NCBI GenBank assembly: GCA_033584155.1
Contig: CP138355.1
Span: forward strand, 2,799,826 to 2,863,825
Reading direction: 5' to 3'
DNA: 64,000 bases
Source of the DNA: Candidatus Electrothrix scaldis
GTDB lineage: Bacteria > Desulfobacterota > Desulfobulbia > Desulfobulbales > Desulfobulbaceae
Within the stretch, counting starts at the first letter, position 1; each line of letters starts with the position of its first letter. Below are positions 55,401 to 63,859 of this stretch, piece after piece. Below the pieces are notes generated by a model. It did not search any database. It had not been told where the DNA came from and saw only the letters and a program-made list of their open reading frames with translations. A program made the position numbers and the translations under genes.

Positions 55401-55757
55401 TCCGGCGGCGTTTTTTTGGCCGGAACCTGTCAGGGACCCAAGGATATCCCTGATACCGTGGCCCAGGCCAAGGGTGCCGCCTCCGAGTGCCTGGCTCTGA
55501 GTTCCTCCGGCACCGTGGAGATTTCCCCAATGATTTCTTCGATTGACCCGGATGTCTGCATCGGCTGTCAGGCCTGTATAGGCTTATGCGCCTACAAGGC
55601 CATCACCTTTAATGCCTATAAGCGGGTCAGTGAGGTGAACGAGGCCTTGTGTAAGGGCTGCGGCAGTTGCGCAGGCCATTGCCCCAGCGGTGCGGCCAAG
55701 GTGAAGCATTTCACGGATAAGCAGATCTTTGCCGAGATCGACGGGATATTGCAGTAG
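52401..55757 (+). CDS. HdrA-like flavoprotein with an inserted GltD-like NAD(P)H oxidoreductase domain
   Basis: 1118 residues. The ends are HdrA: an N-terminal Cys-containing domain (YICHCGIN), FAD motif VVGGGIAGMQ near 148, ACIGTPKM, then a ferredoxin site (CTGCGDCAKVCP). Between about 290 and 700 lies a GltD (glutamate synthase small subunit)-like block: CPAHVSIQGF, CHHPCEGACTRG, FAD motif IIGSGPAGLT near 391 and NADPH motif VIGGGNVAVD near 520. HdrA sequence then resumes (CIGSRDQNHHEYCSRVCC) and ends with two [4Fe-4S] sites (CIGCQACIGLC near 1052, CKGCGSCAGHC near 1084). The inserted block should let this HdrA exchange electrons with NAD(P)H. Confidence 0.9.
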   Translation: MSKRIGFYICHCGINIAYKVRVEEVAQYAATLPGVVVARDYLFMCSDPGQELVEKDIKEHKLDCVVVASCSPRMHEKTFRAACQRAGLNPYKAFHMVCVREHVSWVTESEDEATEKAKTVVRAGIQRVPNQKPLTPGKFSVNTNTLVVGGGIAGMQASLDIAKAGYKVYLVEKGSTVGNHMLQYDKTFPTLDCAACIGTPKMVNVGQHPNIELITNAEVKEVNGFVGNFKIKVNKKPRYVKEGVCTGCGDCAKVCPITRPNEWDVGIANRKAIYRSFPQAVPITYVIDKKGIAPCKATCPAHVSIQGFIALMEEGKYKEAVRLFKKDHPFPATCGRVCHHPCEGACTRGDVDQPMAIQYLHRYLADLDLDSDNPYLPEIPHKRKEKVAIIGSGPAGLTAAYYLALKGYQVTIFEKLPVKGGMMAVGIPEYRLPRDILAKEIGIIEKMGVEIKTNTAFGKDVTAEGLKKEGYQALFIGTGLHGSRGLGVPGENMKGILSGVDFLRNVSLGKDIDVGKEVLVIGGGNVAVDVALTAKRVGGEKVTMVCLEKREEMSAWDYEVAEALEEKVEIVNSLGPKQFVGKENICAGVEFKRCAAVFDINGAFNPQYDEADLTTLNADTVIVAIGQSAELDFAESQSVAVTRRGGLDVDPLTLQSPTSWIFAGGDAVHGPRSVVEAIESGKQAAESIDRYINNKDLEEGREKKWAYVKPDLKGKKKATREKPPVLTVKERKGNFKEIKGTLSEEQVQREVTRCVECGVCSECYQCVDACLPKAIDHEMQPENLELEVGSIIVATGFDLMDPTPMTQYGYGKHRNVFTSFEFERLSNATGPTAGKLLIRDDEGKFTKVPKSVAILHCIGSRDQNHHEYCSRVCCMYALKFAHLLKDKCGHDTIVYNFYIDMRCFGKGYEEFYKKVQAEGVRMIRGKAGKITELADKTLIVRAEDTLSGRMVEINVEMAILCMAMEPRKDAVDVARTFGISTGAEGFFQEEHPKLEPVSTPSGGVFLAGTCQGPKDIPDTVAQAKGAASECLALSSSGTVEISPMISSIDPDVCIGCQACIGLCAYKAITFNAYKRVSEVNEALCKGCGSCAGHCPSGAAKVKHFTDKQIFAEIDGILQ

Positions 55758-55762
55758 CTCAA

Positions 55763-56278
55763 ATGCTCTACACAATCGTTCAGCCCTTTGGGTCTGATGA
55801 CGGTGAACGATGGACTGGTTATTGTCAGTGGAGAGGCCTTGAATTCAAACGCTTTGATTCTATTGATGGTATTTTGCGGCCCAGTCTGCTGAGAGGCCCA
55901 GAGGACGCTGACTGGCCCCACATTGTTAATCAAGACTTCATGCTTCATTTTATTAAGGACTTGGAGTATGCCTGCCATAAATTGGAGCAGATAGGGAAGG
56001 GGGAGATTGTTGGGGTGGAGCTGGAGGATCATAAGCCGGATGATCAGCACTTCCTGGGATACGACATACTTGATGGTTATTTCGATGTGTCCCTTTTGAC
56101 GAACTGGGGCAATGACATAGCGCTCATCAATGATTCTTTGATGTTAAATGGGCTTGTGGCTGATTTTGATCAAGTCAACATGATTCATCAATATTTGGTA
56201 TCCAACTATGGTGATGATGACCATGTTAAAGGGGCCTGTGTTGTCTCTCTGTATCGGGCGGGGTACAGGGAAGGATGA
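55763..56278 (+). CDS. Hypothetical protein (171 aa) inserted after hdrA
   Basis: A soluble, acidic, aromatic-rich protein (GERWTGYCQWRGLEFKRFDS; LGYDILDGYFDVSLLTNWG) without iron-sulfur cysteines, signal or membrane segments. I do not recognise a family. It starts 5 bases after the hdrA stop but has no redox motif and is AT-richer than its neighbours, so it looks like a later insertion into the hdr cluster. A hairpin at 56339-56379 follows. Confidence 0.6.
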   Translation: MLYTIVQPFGSDDGERWTGYCQWRGLEFKRFDSIDGILRPSLLRGPEDADWPHIVNQDFMLHFIKDLEYACHKLEQIGKGEIVGVELEDHKPDDQHFLGYDILDGYFDVSLLTNWGNDIALINDSLMLNGLVADFDQVNMIHQYLVSNYGDDDHVKGACVVSLYRAGYREG

Positions 56279-56338
56279 CTCCAGGAAAGATGGTGCGGTG
56301 ATGTGTACTAAGCGGGTAGATGACGAAAAATGAACAAC

Positions 56339-56379
56339 ACCTCCCACGTATTTCGTAAGCTCTGCGTACCCTGGGAGGT
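56339..56379 (+). terminator. Possible terminator after the inserted hypothetical gene
   Basis: ACCTCCCA (56339-56346) pairs with TGGGAGGT (56372-56379), and TACTTTT follows. The loop is long, so confidence is limited. Confidence 0.4.
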
Positions 56380-56491
56380 TACTTTTGACAGACGGGCTTG
56401 ATGCGATTGTCAATTTCCTCATGCGATTTCGGCTCAATTATTATTGAGTCGACTGGAAACCAGTAAATAATTTTATAGGGGAGGAAGTCTG

Positions 56492-57616
56492 ATGGATAAG
56501 AGTTCTCATAGCAATATAGTTGTCAATTCTCCTGGTTATTCAGCTCTTCGACTTGATCCTGGACGGCTTTATAATGTTGTTCCTGAAGGAGCACCTGGTG
56601 AGACTGAGGTAGAGAAGGTTGCCCGTGCTGCTCGTCAAGTAGTAGACGATGCGATAAGAGCAGGGTTTAAAGCAATTTTTGTAATTGCCTATTCACCAGT
56701 ACATGGTGCCTACTATCCGACCAGTTATGAATATTCGAAGATGGAGCAAGGGTATGGTCGTTTGGGTCTCCTCCAGTCATTAATTGAAGCAGCTGGAAAT
56801 GATCTTGAAGTGATTGCCAGCTTTCATGTTAATAATTTTCAATCAGTTTATGAACAACAGCCTGATTGGCGTGAAAAAAGAGAGAATCAAACCGATTATA
56901 ACTATCCAGAAAAGTTTCCTCTTTCTCCTTATCATCCTGCTTATCGTGAATGGTTTAAAGGATTGCTTGTAGATTTTTTGACGATTCATCCGCAAATCGA
57001 CGGGCTTGAGGCTTTTGAGGGATATGTGGACTACGAAGGGCCTTTTCATGCAGATTTTAACGAAGCGGCCACGCATGATTTTCAGCTTAAACATGGCGAG
57101 GCTGAACCGCTCAAAGGGGCTGTATGGAAGAAACATCGGGCGCAGGGATTAACCGAACTTCATGGAATTCTTTTTGACGTTGCTAAAGAAAAGCAAAAAA
57201 AATCTTTTGTTGTTCAAACATGGACAGCAAAGCCAAGCGGAGAACTTTGGTCTATAAATGCTATTCGAGATACATTCGGATTTGATTTCGATGAGATTAC
57301 CAATTTAAGACCTCACGCAGTTGCTGTTCAGCTCATTTGGCAACAATGGGCTCATTTAAACAGACCAACGGAAATATTTACACCTGAATGGACAGAGACG
57401 GCTGGCAGGGAGGCTCGGGCATTATTGGCTATTCCTGAAGATGTGCAGTATTTGATTCACGTTGAGCTAACGGACTTTGCAACAGAAGGGAATATTAATA
57501 CCAGGTGGATTCCAGTTGAAGAATTTCAGCGGGCCTTAGAACTGGCTTTATCAGTGGCTGACGGGATTACCGTTTATGATTATGTATTTCTGCGAAAAGC
57601 GTATTTGATGACATGA
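56492..57616 (+). CDS. Putative TIM-barrel protein, glycoside-hydrolase-like, unrecognised
   Basis: 374 residues. The pattern of short beta strands ending in polar residues (AIFVIAYSPVHG, EVIASFHVNNF, IDGLEAFEGYVDY, SFVVQTWTAKPSG, YLIHVELTDF) suggests a TIM barrel like those of glycoside hydrolases with uncertain family. Possible catalytic acids are the E of LEAFEGYVD and of HVELTDF, but this is guesswork. A GGGGAGGAAG ribosome site precedes ATG 56492. Base composition is clearly AT-richer than the hdr genes on both sides. Confidence 0.6.
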   Translation: MDKSSHSNIVVNSPGYSALRLDPGRLYNVVPEGAPGETEVEKVARAARQVVDDAIRAGFKAIFVIAYSPVHGAYYPTSYEYSKMEQGYGRLGLLQSLIEAAGNDLEVIASFHVNNFQSVYEQQPDWREKRENQTDYNYPEKFPLSPYHPAYREWFKGLLVDFLTIHPQIDGLEAFEGYVDYEGPFHADFNEAATHDFQLKHGEAEPLKGAVWKKHRAQGLTELHGILFDVAKEKQKKSFVVQTWTAKPSGELWSINAIRDTFGFDFDEITNLRPHAVAVQLIWQQWAHLNRPTEIFTPEWTETAGREARALLAIPEDVQYLIHVELTDFATEGNINTRWIPVEEFQRALELALSVADGITVYDYVFLRKAYLMT

Positions 57617-57701
57617 AAATGGTTTTGCATTTGAGCAATCATTTTTTCAGCATAATTTTTAATATTTGACCACTCCCAACCTGAGAACCCGGAGGAACCC
57701 A

Positions 57702-58127
57702 ATGAGTGAGTTTGAACCGCAAATCGTCGCCTTTTTCTGTAATTGGTGTACGTTTACCGCCGCTGACCTGGCCGGTACGTCCCGCCTGGCCTATCCGCCG
57801 AATCTTAAAATCGTGCGCGTGATGTGCAGCGGTATGGTTGACCCCAAGTATGTTATCAAGGCTTTCCTCAACGGTGCCGACGGTGTGCTGATCGGGGGCT
57901 GCTGGCCAGGGGACTGCCACTACATCAACGGGAACCTCAAGGCCAGGAGAAGGGTCGCTCATCTGACGGAAATCCTCAAACAATACGGGATCGGTGAAGA
58001 TCGCTTCTGGTTGCGTTGGATCGCTGCCAGTGAGGGCACTATGCTGCAGGAGGTGGCCAGGGAAATGACGGAAAAAATCAAGGCCATCGGCCCGAGTCCC
58101 ATTAAGACCCAACAGGAAGCGGCCTGA
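57702..58127 (+). CDS. mvhD: MvhD-family iron-sulfur electron-transfer subunit
   Basis: 141 residues. MvhD carries a [2Fe-2S] cluster and links HdrA to a hydrogenase or formate dehydrogenase. Family cysteines are seen in FFCNWCTFTAADLAG, VMCSGMVDP and IGGCWPGDCHY. ATG 57702 has GGAGGAA 6 bases upstream, so the longer frame is rejected. It opens the second block of the hdr cluster after the inserted genes. No [NiFe] hydrogenase is present here, so an FrhB-like protein probably serves as its partner. Confidence 0.93.
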   Translation: MSEFEPQIVAFFCNWCTFTAADLAGTSRLAYPPNLKIVRVMCSGMVDPKYVIKAFLNGADGVLIGGCWPGDCHYINGNLKARRRVAHLTEILKQYGIGEDRFWLRWIAASEGTMLQEVAREMTEKIKAIGPSPIKTQQEAA

Positions 58128-58144
58128 ACCGACGGAGAGTACAT

Positions 58145-59275
58145 ATGTCCAACTTCACGACTGTATCATATAAAAAGAATGAATTGAATAAGGAGCTGGC
58201 CACGCTCCTGAGTGCTCTGCTGGAAAAAAAGACCGTGGACGGCATCATGGTGCCCTGCCGTCAGCCCTCAGGCACGGTGATGCAAACCCTGATCACTGAC
58301 CCGGCCCAGACCGCACAGGTTGATCCCTTTGCCCCGGTGGCACCGGTGAGTTCGGCTAAGCTGGCCTCCTCCCTGACCGCTAAACCCTCCGGGAAAAAGA
58401 TCGCCCTGGTGATGCGCTCCTGCGAGATCCGGGCCCTGATTGAGCTGGTTAAGTTGAATCAGGCCAGTCTGGACAACACCTTGCTCATTGCCCAGGATTG
58501 TTTCGGCAGATATGAGAATAAGGATTTTTACGCCTTGCAGGAAAAGGGGCTCACCACAGAATCCTTTATTCAGGCAGCCCAGGGCGGAACAACTGCCACT
58601 GATGGCTTGGATGTCATTGAGGCCTGCACGGTCTGCGAGCATCCGGTTGCAGCCAACGCAGATATCCGTCTCTGCCTGATCGGGGCTGATGCTGGTACCT
58701 TCAGCGTTGAAGCTGCCAGTGAGAAAGGAGAGCAGGCAATTAAAGATATGGGCCTGTCCGGCAGCGACAACGCGGGTAAACGGGCCGATGCCGTAAAGAC
58801 CCTTGTTGCTGCCCGGCAGGATGCCTTTACCCAGAAGTTCAACGAGTATCGGGAAAAGATCAACAGCTTTCAGGCCCTGGAAGAAAACATGGCCAAATGC
58901 GTTAACTGCTATAACTGCCGGGTGGCTTGTCCGGTCTGTTACTGCAAAGAATGCGTTTTTGTCACGGATACCTTCCGCCATGACGGGGACCAGTTCCTCG
59001 GCTGGGCCCAGCATAAGGGCAAGCTGAAGATGCCCACAGACACGGTATTTTATCATCTCACCCGCATGACCCATATCGGTAATTTCTGCGTGGGTTGCGG
59101 CCAATGCACCAGTGCCTGTCCCAATGATGTCAATCTCACGATGGCCTTCAGGGCTGCTGCCAAGGTTTCCCAGGATCGCTTCGGCTATGAGTCCGGTCGA
59201 TCCCTGGACGAGGCCCAGCCCTTAACGGTATTTCATGATGATGAACTGGTTGAAGTGACCGGTCAGGTTAAATAG
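58145..59275 (+). CDS. FrhB/FdhB-like flavin iron-sulfur subunit
   Basis: 376 residues with the F420-hydrogenase/formate dehydrogenase beta-subunit fold (MRSCEIRALIELVKLNQ; LIAQDCFGRYE) and two iron-sulfur sites in the C-terminal half: CVNCYNCRVACPVCYCKECVF and CVGCGQCTSACP. Such subunits pass electrons between a flavin cofactor and iron-sulfur clusters. It lies between mvhD and the double hdrA with gaps under 20 bases, so it is an integral part of the operon. Whether the donor is formate, F420-like or NAD(P)H cannot be decided from sequence. Confidence 0.88.
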   Translation: MSNFTTVSYKKNELNKELATLLSALLEKKTVDGIMVPCRQPSGTVMQTLITDPAQTAQVDPFAPVAPVSSAKLASSLTAKPSGKKIALVMRSCEIRALIELVKLNQASLDNTLLIAQDCFGRYENKDFYALQEKGLTTESFIQAAQGGTTATDGLDVIEACTVCEHPVAANADIRLCLIGADAGTFSVEAASEKGEQAIKDMGLSGSDNAGKRADAVKTLVAARQDAFTQKFNEYREKINSFQALEENMAKCVNCYNCRVACPVCYCKECVFVTDTFRHDGDQFLGWAQHKGKLKMPTDTVFYHLTRMTHIGNFCVGCGQCTSACPNDVNLTMAFRAAAKVSQDRFGYESGRSLDEAQPLTVFHDDELVEVTGQVK

Positions 59276-59283
59276 GAGCCGAC

Positions 59284-62200
59284 ATGACGGAAAAAAAAGA
59301 GATCGGCAGGGTTCTGGTGGTCGGTGCCGGTATCTCCGGCATCAAGGCTGCCCTGGAACTGGCCGAGACCGGATATCAGGTGCTGCTGGTGGATTCCTCG
59401 CCGCATATCGGCGGCATCCTGGCCAAGCTTGATCATCAATTTCCCACAGATCATTGCGGCATCTGCCGGATGCTGCCTATGGTCGGTCGGGAATATGCCT
59501 CCCAGTTCTGCATGCGTAAGGGGTTGTATCACGAGAATATCGAGATCCTGCCCTTTACCGAGGTGGCGGCTATCAGCGGTGATGTGGGTAAATTCAGCGT
59601 GGAGTTGCGTAAGAAACCGGCCTATGTTGATCCGGCCAAATGCAACGGTATGGGCGAGTGCATCAAGGTCTGCCCTATGGAGTTGCATGATGATTTCAAT
59701 CATGCCCTGACCAAGCGCAAGGCCATCTACCAGATGGTGCCCCATAACCTGCCCAATATGTTGCGGGTGGATCGGGATGCCTGTAGCGGTTGTACGGAAC
59801 AGCCCTGCCTCCAGGTTTGTCCCAACGGGGCCATAGATTTTGCGCAGCAGGAGCAAAGCGAGACCCGGCAGGTCAACACGATTATCCTGGCTGCGGGCTC
59901 CAAGCTCTGGGACACCAGTATCGAAGACGCCAAATCCTATGCTGTGTCGCCGGATGTGGTCACCGCCCTGGCCTTTGAGCGTATCCTCAGCCCTTCCGGC
60001 ACCTATGATGGGGTGATCCGCCGCCCGTCCGATGGAAAACCGGCCAAGCGGATCGCCTGGATTCAGTGCATGGGTTCAAGGAATCGGCGTTTGGGTCGAG
60101 ATTACTGTTCGTCTATATGCTGCATGTTCGCCCTCAAAGAGGCGGTGCTTGCCAAGGAAAAAGGCGGGTCGGACACCGAGACCACCATCTTTTATATGGA
60201 TATGCGGACCTTTGGTAAGGATCTTTTTCGCTATTTTGAAAAGGCCGTGGACATGGGTGTGCGTCTGGTTCGCTGCCGGGTCCAGCAGGTCCATGCCGAT
60301 ACCGACGGTAGCCTGAAGATCCGATATTTTGATCAGGAGAGCAATGAGTTCAAGGTGGAGACCTTTGACCTGACCGTGCTCTCCACCGGTCAGGCGCCCT
60401 TTGCCGAACATAAGAATTTCTCGGAGATCCTTAACCTCAATTTGAATCAACAGCAGCTTCTGCCCACGGATGAACTGAGCAAGGTACGCCTCGGCAAGCC
60501 CGGCGTATTTATCTGCGGTTCCTTTATGGGCCTCACCGATATCAGCGAGGCCGTGAGCAGCGGTATTGCCGCAGCCGGGGAAGCGAGCAAGGTTCTGGCT
60601 GCCTTGGATGTGACCACGGTGAATGAGGCTAAGGAGCCGGAGCAGGTGGACACCAGTGCAGGCACAGAAGCAGCTCGCATAGAGCTCATCCTCTGCAAGG
60701 GGTTTACCGATAAAGAAGGCTACACCCTGAATGCGGATTTGCTGACTCAGGCTCTGGCAACAGGTGGGGTCGTGGATAAAGTCCGTCTCATTGATACGAT
60801 CTACACCGAGGAAGGCTTGGCTGAGTTTACCGAGATTCTCAGCAAGTCTAAATGTAATCGGCTGCTGATCGGGGTTGATAAACCTCTGACCTACCAAAAT
60901 AAGCTACGCAAGATCGCTGAGCAGGCAGGATTTCATCCCTCACTGGTCAAACTCTTTGATATTTCTTCGGCTCTTGGTCAAGATAATACGGGAGACAGTC
61001 TCACCCTCCGTTTGATCCGGGAGACCCGTTCTCATATCGATCGCTTGCGCTTTACCCCGGCCCTGCATGTGGATATTTTACCCAGCAAGGAGACGGCTTT
61101 GGTGATTGGCGGAGGTATCGTGGGGATGTACTCGGCCCTGTCTTTGGCAGAGCGCGGTGCTGCTGTCCACCTGGTAGAACGCGCGGACAAGCTGGGTGGT
61201 TATGCGGGTAATGAGGTGACTGCCACTGTGGAGGGACTCAATCCCACGGTCATTGCTGAGGAACTCGCCCGTAAGATTGCTGATAATGCAAAAATCACTG
61301 TACACTTGCACAGTGATGTGCTCAGCTCCAGCGGAGCTCCTGGGCGCTATGATACCCAGATCAAGGAGCATGATAGCGGGCTGATTCTCTCCATTGAGCA
61401 CGGGGCTGCGATCCTTGCTACGGGCAATCAGAAGAGCTCGACCACTGCCTATCATTATGCGGATTCGGACCGGATTCTCACCCAGAGTGAATTTGGCAAG
61501 GCCCTCAGAGCCGGGGATATCAGCCTGGACAAAGCAGAAGAGATTGTCATGATCCAGTGCGTGGATTCGAGAGAAAAGGAGGCCCGTGAATATTGCAGCC
61601 GGGTCTGCTGCATGGGAGCTCTCCAGAATGCCTTGCAAATCAAGGAAAAGAAACCGGATGCCAGGGTCTTTGTCCTGTACAGGGATATGATGAGCTATGG
61701 CGCTTATGAGCGTTACTACACCGAGGCCAGGAGCAAAGGGGTTATCTTTGTTGCCTATGACCTGGAGCATAAGCCGGAGGTGGAAGTGAAGCACGGCAAG
61801 CCCGTGGTCAGTTTCCGTGATCCGGTGCTTGATGCGAATATTGAGCTTGCAGCGGATTGGCTGGTCCTGTCCACCGGTATCCAGGCGGATCCGGGTAATG
61901 CGAAGTTGGCTGAGACCTTGGGTGTTTCCCTGAATCAGGATGGATTTTTCAGCGAAGCGGATCCCAAATGGCGACCCATCGAGTTTCAGAAACTGGGCTT
62001 CTATGCAGTGGGCGTAGCCAATGCGCCCATGACCCTACGTGAGGCCATTATGCAGGCAGAAGCAGCAGCTCAGAAATCTTCGGTCTTTTTATCTGGACGG
62101 GAAATTCCCTTTGCCCGCGAGGTAGCCACGATTCACGACGCACTCTGTATACGCTGCAAGCAATGCATAGATATCTGTCCTTACGGGGCCCGTTCCTTTG

Positions 62201-62370
62201 ATGCGGAGAGTGATACTGTTGTGATTGATCCTGCTACCTGCCAGGCCTGCGGTCTATGTGCCGTGACCTGCCGCAACTCTGCCGCAGAGGTCAGGGGCTG
62301 GAACGATAAGCAGATGCTGGCTATGATTGATGCCCAGCTCATGGATTTTCTGACACCGACAAGCGCATAA
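59284..62370 (+). CDS. hdrA: Double HdrA (two fused HdrA-like flavoprotein units)
   Basis: 1028 residues. The first unit has VVGAGISGIK near 13, CGICRMLPMV, CNGMGECIKVCP, and CMGSRNRRLGRDYCSSICC. The second has VIGGGIVGMY near 609, CVDSREKEAREYCSRVCC and C-terminal [4Fe-4S] sites (CIRCKQCIDICP near 955, CQACGLCAVTC). Each half carries its own FAD fold, while the N-terminal HdrA domain is missing from both. HdrA is the site of electron bifurcation in methanogens, and duplicated forms occur in bacterial bifurcating complexes. It is followed by hdrC and hdrB, so a complete HdrABC is encoded. Confidence 0.93.
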   Translation: MTEKKEIGRVLVVGAGISGIKAALELAETGYQVLLVDSSPHIGGILAKLDHQFPTDHCGICRMLPMVGREYASQFCMRKGLYHENIEILPFTEVAAISGDVGKFSVELRKKPAYVDPAKCNGMGECIKVCPMELHDDFNHALTKRKAIYQMVPHNLPNMLRVDRDACSGCTEQPCLQVCPNGAIDFAQQEQSETRQVNTIILAAGSKLWDTSIEDAKSYAVSPDVVTALAFERILSPSGTYDGVIRRPSDGKPAKRIAWIQCMGSRNRRLGRDYCSSICCMFALKEAVLAKEKGGSDTETTIFYMDMRTFGKDLFRYFEKAVDMGVRLVRCRVQQVHADTDGSLKIRYFDQESNEFKVETFDLTVLSTGQAPFAEHKNFSEILNLNLNQQQLLPTDELSKVRLGKPGVFICGSFMGLTDISEAVSSGIAAAGEASKVLAALDVTTVNEAKEPEQVDTSAGTEAARIELILCKGFTDKEGYTLNADLLTQALATGGVVDKVRLIDTIYTEEGLAEFTEILSKSKCNRLLIGVDKPLTYQNKLRKIAEQAGFHPSLVKLFDISSALGQDNTGDSLTLRLIRETRSHIDRLRFTPALHVDILPSKETALVIGGGIVGMYSALSLAERGAAVHLVERADKLGGYAGNEVTATVEGLNPTVIAEELARKIADNAKITVHLHSDVLSSSGAPGRYDTQIKEHDSGLILSIEHGAAILATGNQKSSTTAYHYADSDRILTQSEFGKALRAGDISLDKAEEIVMIQCVDSREKEAREYCSRVCCMGALQNALQIKEKKPDARVFVLYRDMMSYGAYERYYTEARSKGVIFVAYDLEHKPEVEVKHGKPVVSFRDPVLDANIELAADWLVLSTGIQADPGNAKLAETLGVSLNQDGFFSEADPKWRPIEFQKLGFYAVGVANAPMTLREAIMQAEAAAQKSSVFLSGREIPFAREVATIHDALCIRCKQCIDICPYGARSFDAESDTVVIDPATCQACGLCAVTCRNSAAEVRGWNDKQMLAMIDAQLMDFLTPTSA

Positions 62371-62386
62371 GAGGAGACCAACCGTC

Positions 62387-62902
62387 GTGGAAATAGATTT
62401 CAATGCCTCCAACAAGAATTTATGGAAAGAAATATACGATAATGAGAATCTCCATCATTGTTATAATTGCGGAACCTGCATTACCGGTTGCCCGGCCTCG
62501 CACGGCAATCCCCCTCTGCTGGTTAGAAATCTGGCCCGGATGGTGATCCTGGGCCTGGAAGAGGAGCTTCTGGATGACCCGACCCCGTGGTCCTGCGTCT
62601 CCTGCACTCGTTGCGAGGAGATGTGCCCTATGGATGTCAAGCCCTTTGAGCTGATCCTGGCTATCCGTAAATGGCAATCAGCCACCGATCCCACCTATAT
62701 TCCGCCTGCGATTGTCGACATCTACAGGCGCGGCTACACCCAGCCCGTGGGCGTGAATACGGAGTTGCGGGACAAGCTCGGCCTGCCCGAGCTCCAGACC
62801 ATCAGCAAGCAACCCGAGAAGCTGAAGCAATTCCGGGAAATGCTCATGAAAACGCCGGTGATCAGCGAAAACGACTATATGTTTATGGGGGGAGATGAGT
62901 AA
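62387..62902 (+). CDS. hdrC: Heterodisulfide reductase subunit C (HdrC)
   Basis: 171 residues from GTG 62387. Two [4Fe-4S] sites, CYNCGTCITGCP and CVSCTRCEEMCP, match HdrC, which passes electrons from HdrA to HdrB. AGGAG lies 12 bases before the start. Its TAA overlaps the ATG of hdrB by one base, implying translational coupling. Confidence 0.95.
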   Translation: MEIDFNASNKNLWKEIYDNENLHHCYNCGTCITGCPASHGNPPLLVRNLARMVILGLEEELLDDPTPWSCVSCTRCEEMCPMDVKPFELILAIRKWQSATDPTYIPPAIVDIYRRGYTQPVGVNTELRDKLGLPELQTISKQPEKLKQFREMLMKTPVISENDYMFMGGDE

Positions 62903-63786
62903 TGGATTTATGTTTTTTTCCAGGCTGTAATATGCCAGCCATCCGCCCGGACGTGGAAAATGCCATCCGCCTGACCATGCCCGCTCTGGGGGTGAATCTG
63001 GTGGATCTGTCCGGCTATGTCTGCTGCCCGGCCTTTGGTGCCTTTCCGGCCACGGATAAGGAGTCGCAGTTTGCGACCAGTGGCTGGAATATCTCCCTTG
63101 CTGAGGAGCAGGGCCATGACATTCTGGTGCAATGCGGTTCCTGTTACAGTTCTCTGCATATGGGGCTGGAGCATCTGCATGAGGATGCGGCCTTGCGGGC
63201 CCATATCAACGAGCTCCTTAAGCCCACTGGGCGCTCAGTGAATTGCACCACCAAGGTTCGCCATGTGACGGATATCCTCTATAGTGAGGTAGGGACGGAA
63301 AAGATTGCTGCAAAGATCAAGCATACCCTGGAAGGGATGCATGGGGTTGTTCAGTATCCCTGCCATACCCTATTTCCCAGTGAGGTGGTGGGGTTTGAGA
63401 AATCCCCGAGAAGACCGGTGGCCCTGCGCAGACTCACCGAGGCCTTGGGTGCGACTGTGGATACCTTCAGTCTGGAATATCAATGTTGCGGCGGGGCCGG
63501 TGGCTTTTCCAAAAGCTCGCCAGCTGAGGCGGATGCCTTTACCAAAACTAAGCTGGATGCCATTATTAAAGAGACCAAGGCGGAATTCATCGTGGTATCC
63601 TGCATCACCTGCCTGATGTACCTGGATAATATTCAGGAAAAGCTGAATAAACAGGCAGGCGAGGAAGTCTATAAGATTCCGGTCTTTGATTATAACCAGC
63701 TCCTGGCCCTCTGCATGGGCTTTGATGGGAATAAGGTAGCGGCTATTTCCAAGATTCCGAGAGATTCCATCCTGCGGCGTTTTTGA
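62902..63786 (+). CDS. hdrB: Heterodisulfide reductase subunit B (HdrB)
   Basis: 294 residues with two CCG-type segments that hold the non-cubane [4Fe-4S] clusters: FFPGCNM...VCCPAFGAF with CGSC in the first half, and QYPCHTL...YQCCGGAGG with CITC in the second. HdrB reduces a disulfide or related two-electron acceptor. The true substrate in a non-methanogen is unknown. It ends the cluster, and a terminator lies 34 bases downstream. Confidence 0.95.
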   Translation: MDLCFFPGCNMPAIRPDVENAIRLTMPALGVNLVDLSGYVCCPAFGAFPATDKESQFATSGWNISLAEEQGHDILVQCGSCYSSLHMGLEHLHEDAALRAHINELLKPTGRSVNCTTKVRHVTDILYSEVGTEKIAAKIKHTLEGMHGVVQYPCHTLFPSEVVGFEKSPRRPVALRRLTEALGATVDTFSLEYQCCGGAGGFSKSSPAEADAFTKTKLDAIIKETKAEFIVVSCITCLMYLDNIQEKLNKQAGEEVYKIPVFDYNQLLALCMGFDGNKVAAISKIPRDSILRRF

Positions 63787-63819
63787 GGGAGCTGCTAAGT
63801 TTCCTTCTCTTCTCTCCAC

Positions 63820-63852
63820 TAGGCGGACTGATCTGGTCCGCCTTTTATTTTT
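63820..63852 (+). terminator. Rho-independent terminator after hdrB
   Basis: GGCGGA (63822-63827) pairs with TCCGCC (63837-63842), followed by TTTTATTTTT. It lies 34 bases past the hdrB stop and could also serve the convergent gene on the other strand. Confidence 0.85.
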
Positions 63853-63859
63853 GCCCGAT

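Noticed and set aside
62902-63786. First CCG motif of HdrB reading CCP as a defect
   Set aside because: To my recollection CCP occurs at this position in other HdrB proteins, and the other cluster cysteines are present, so I do not regard it as abnormal.
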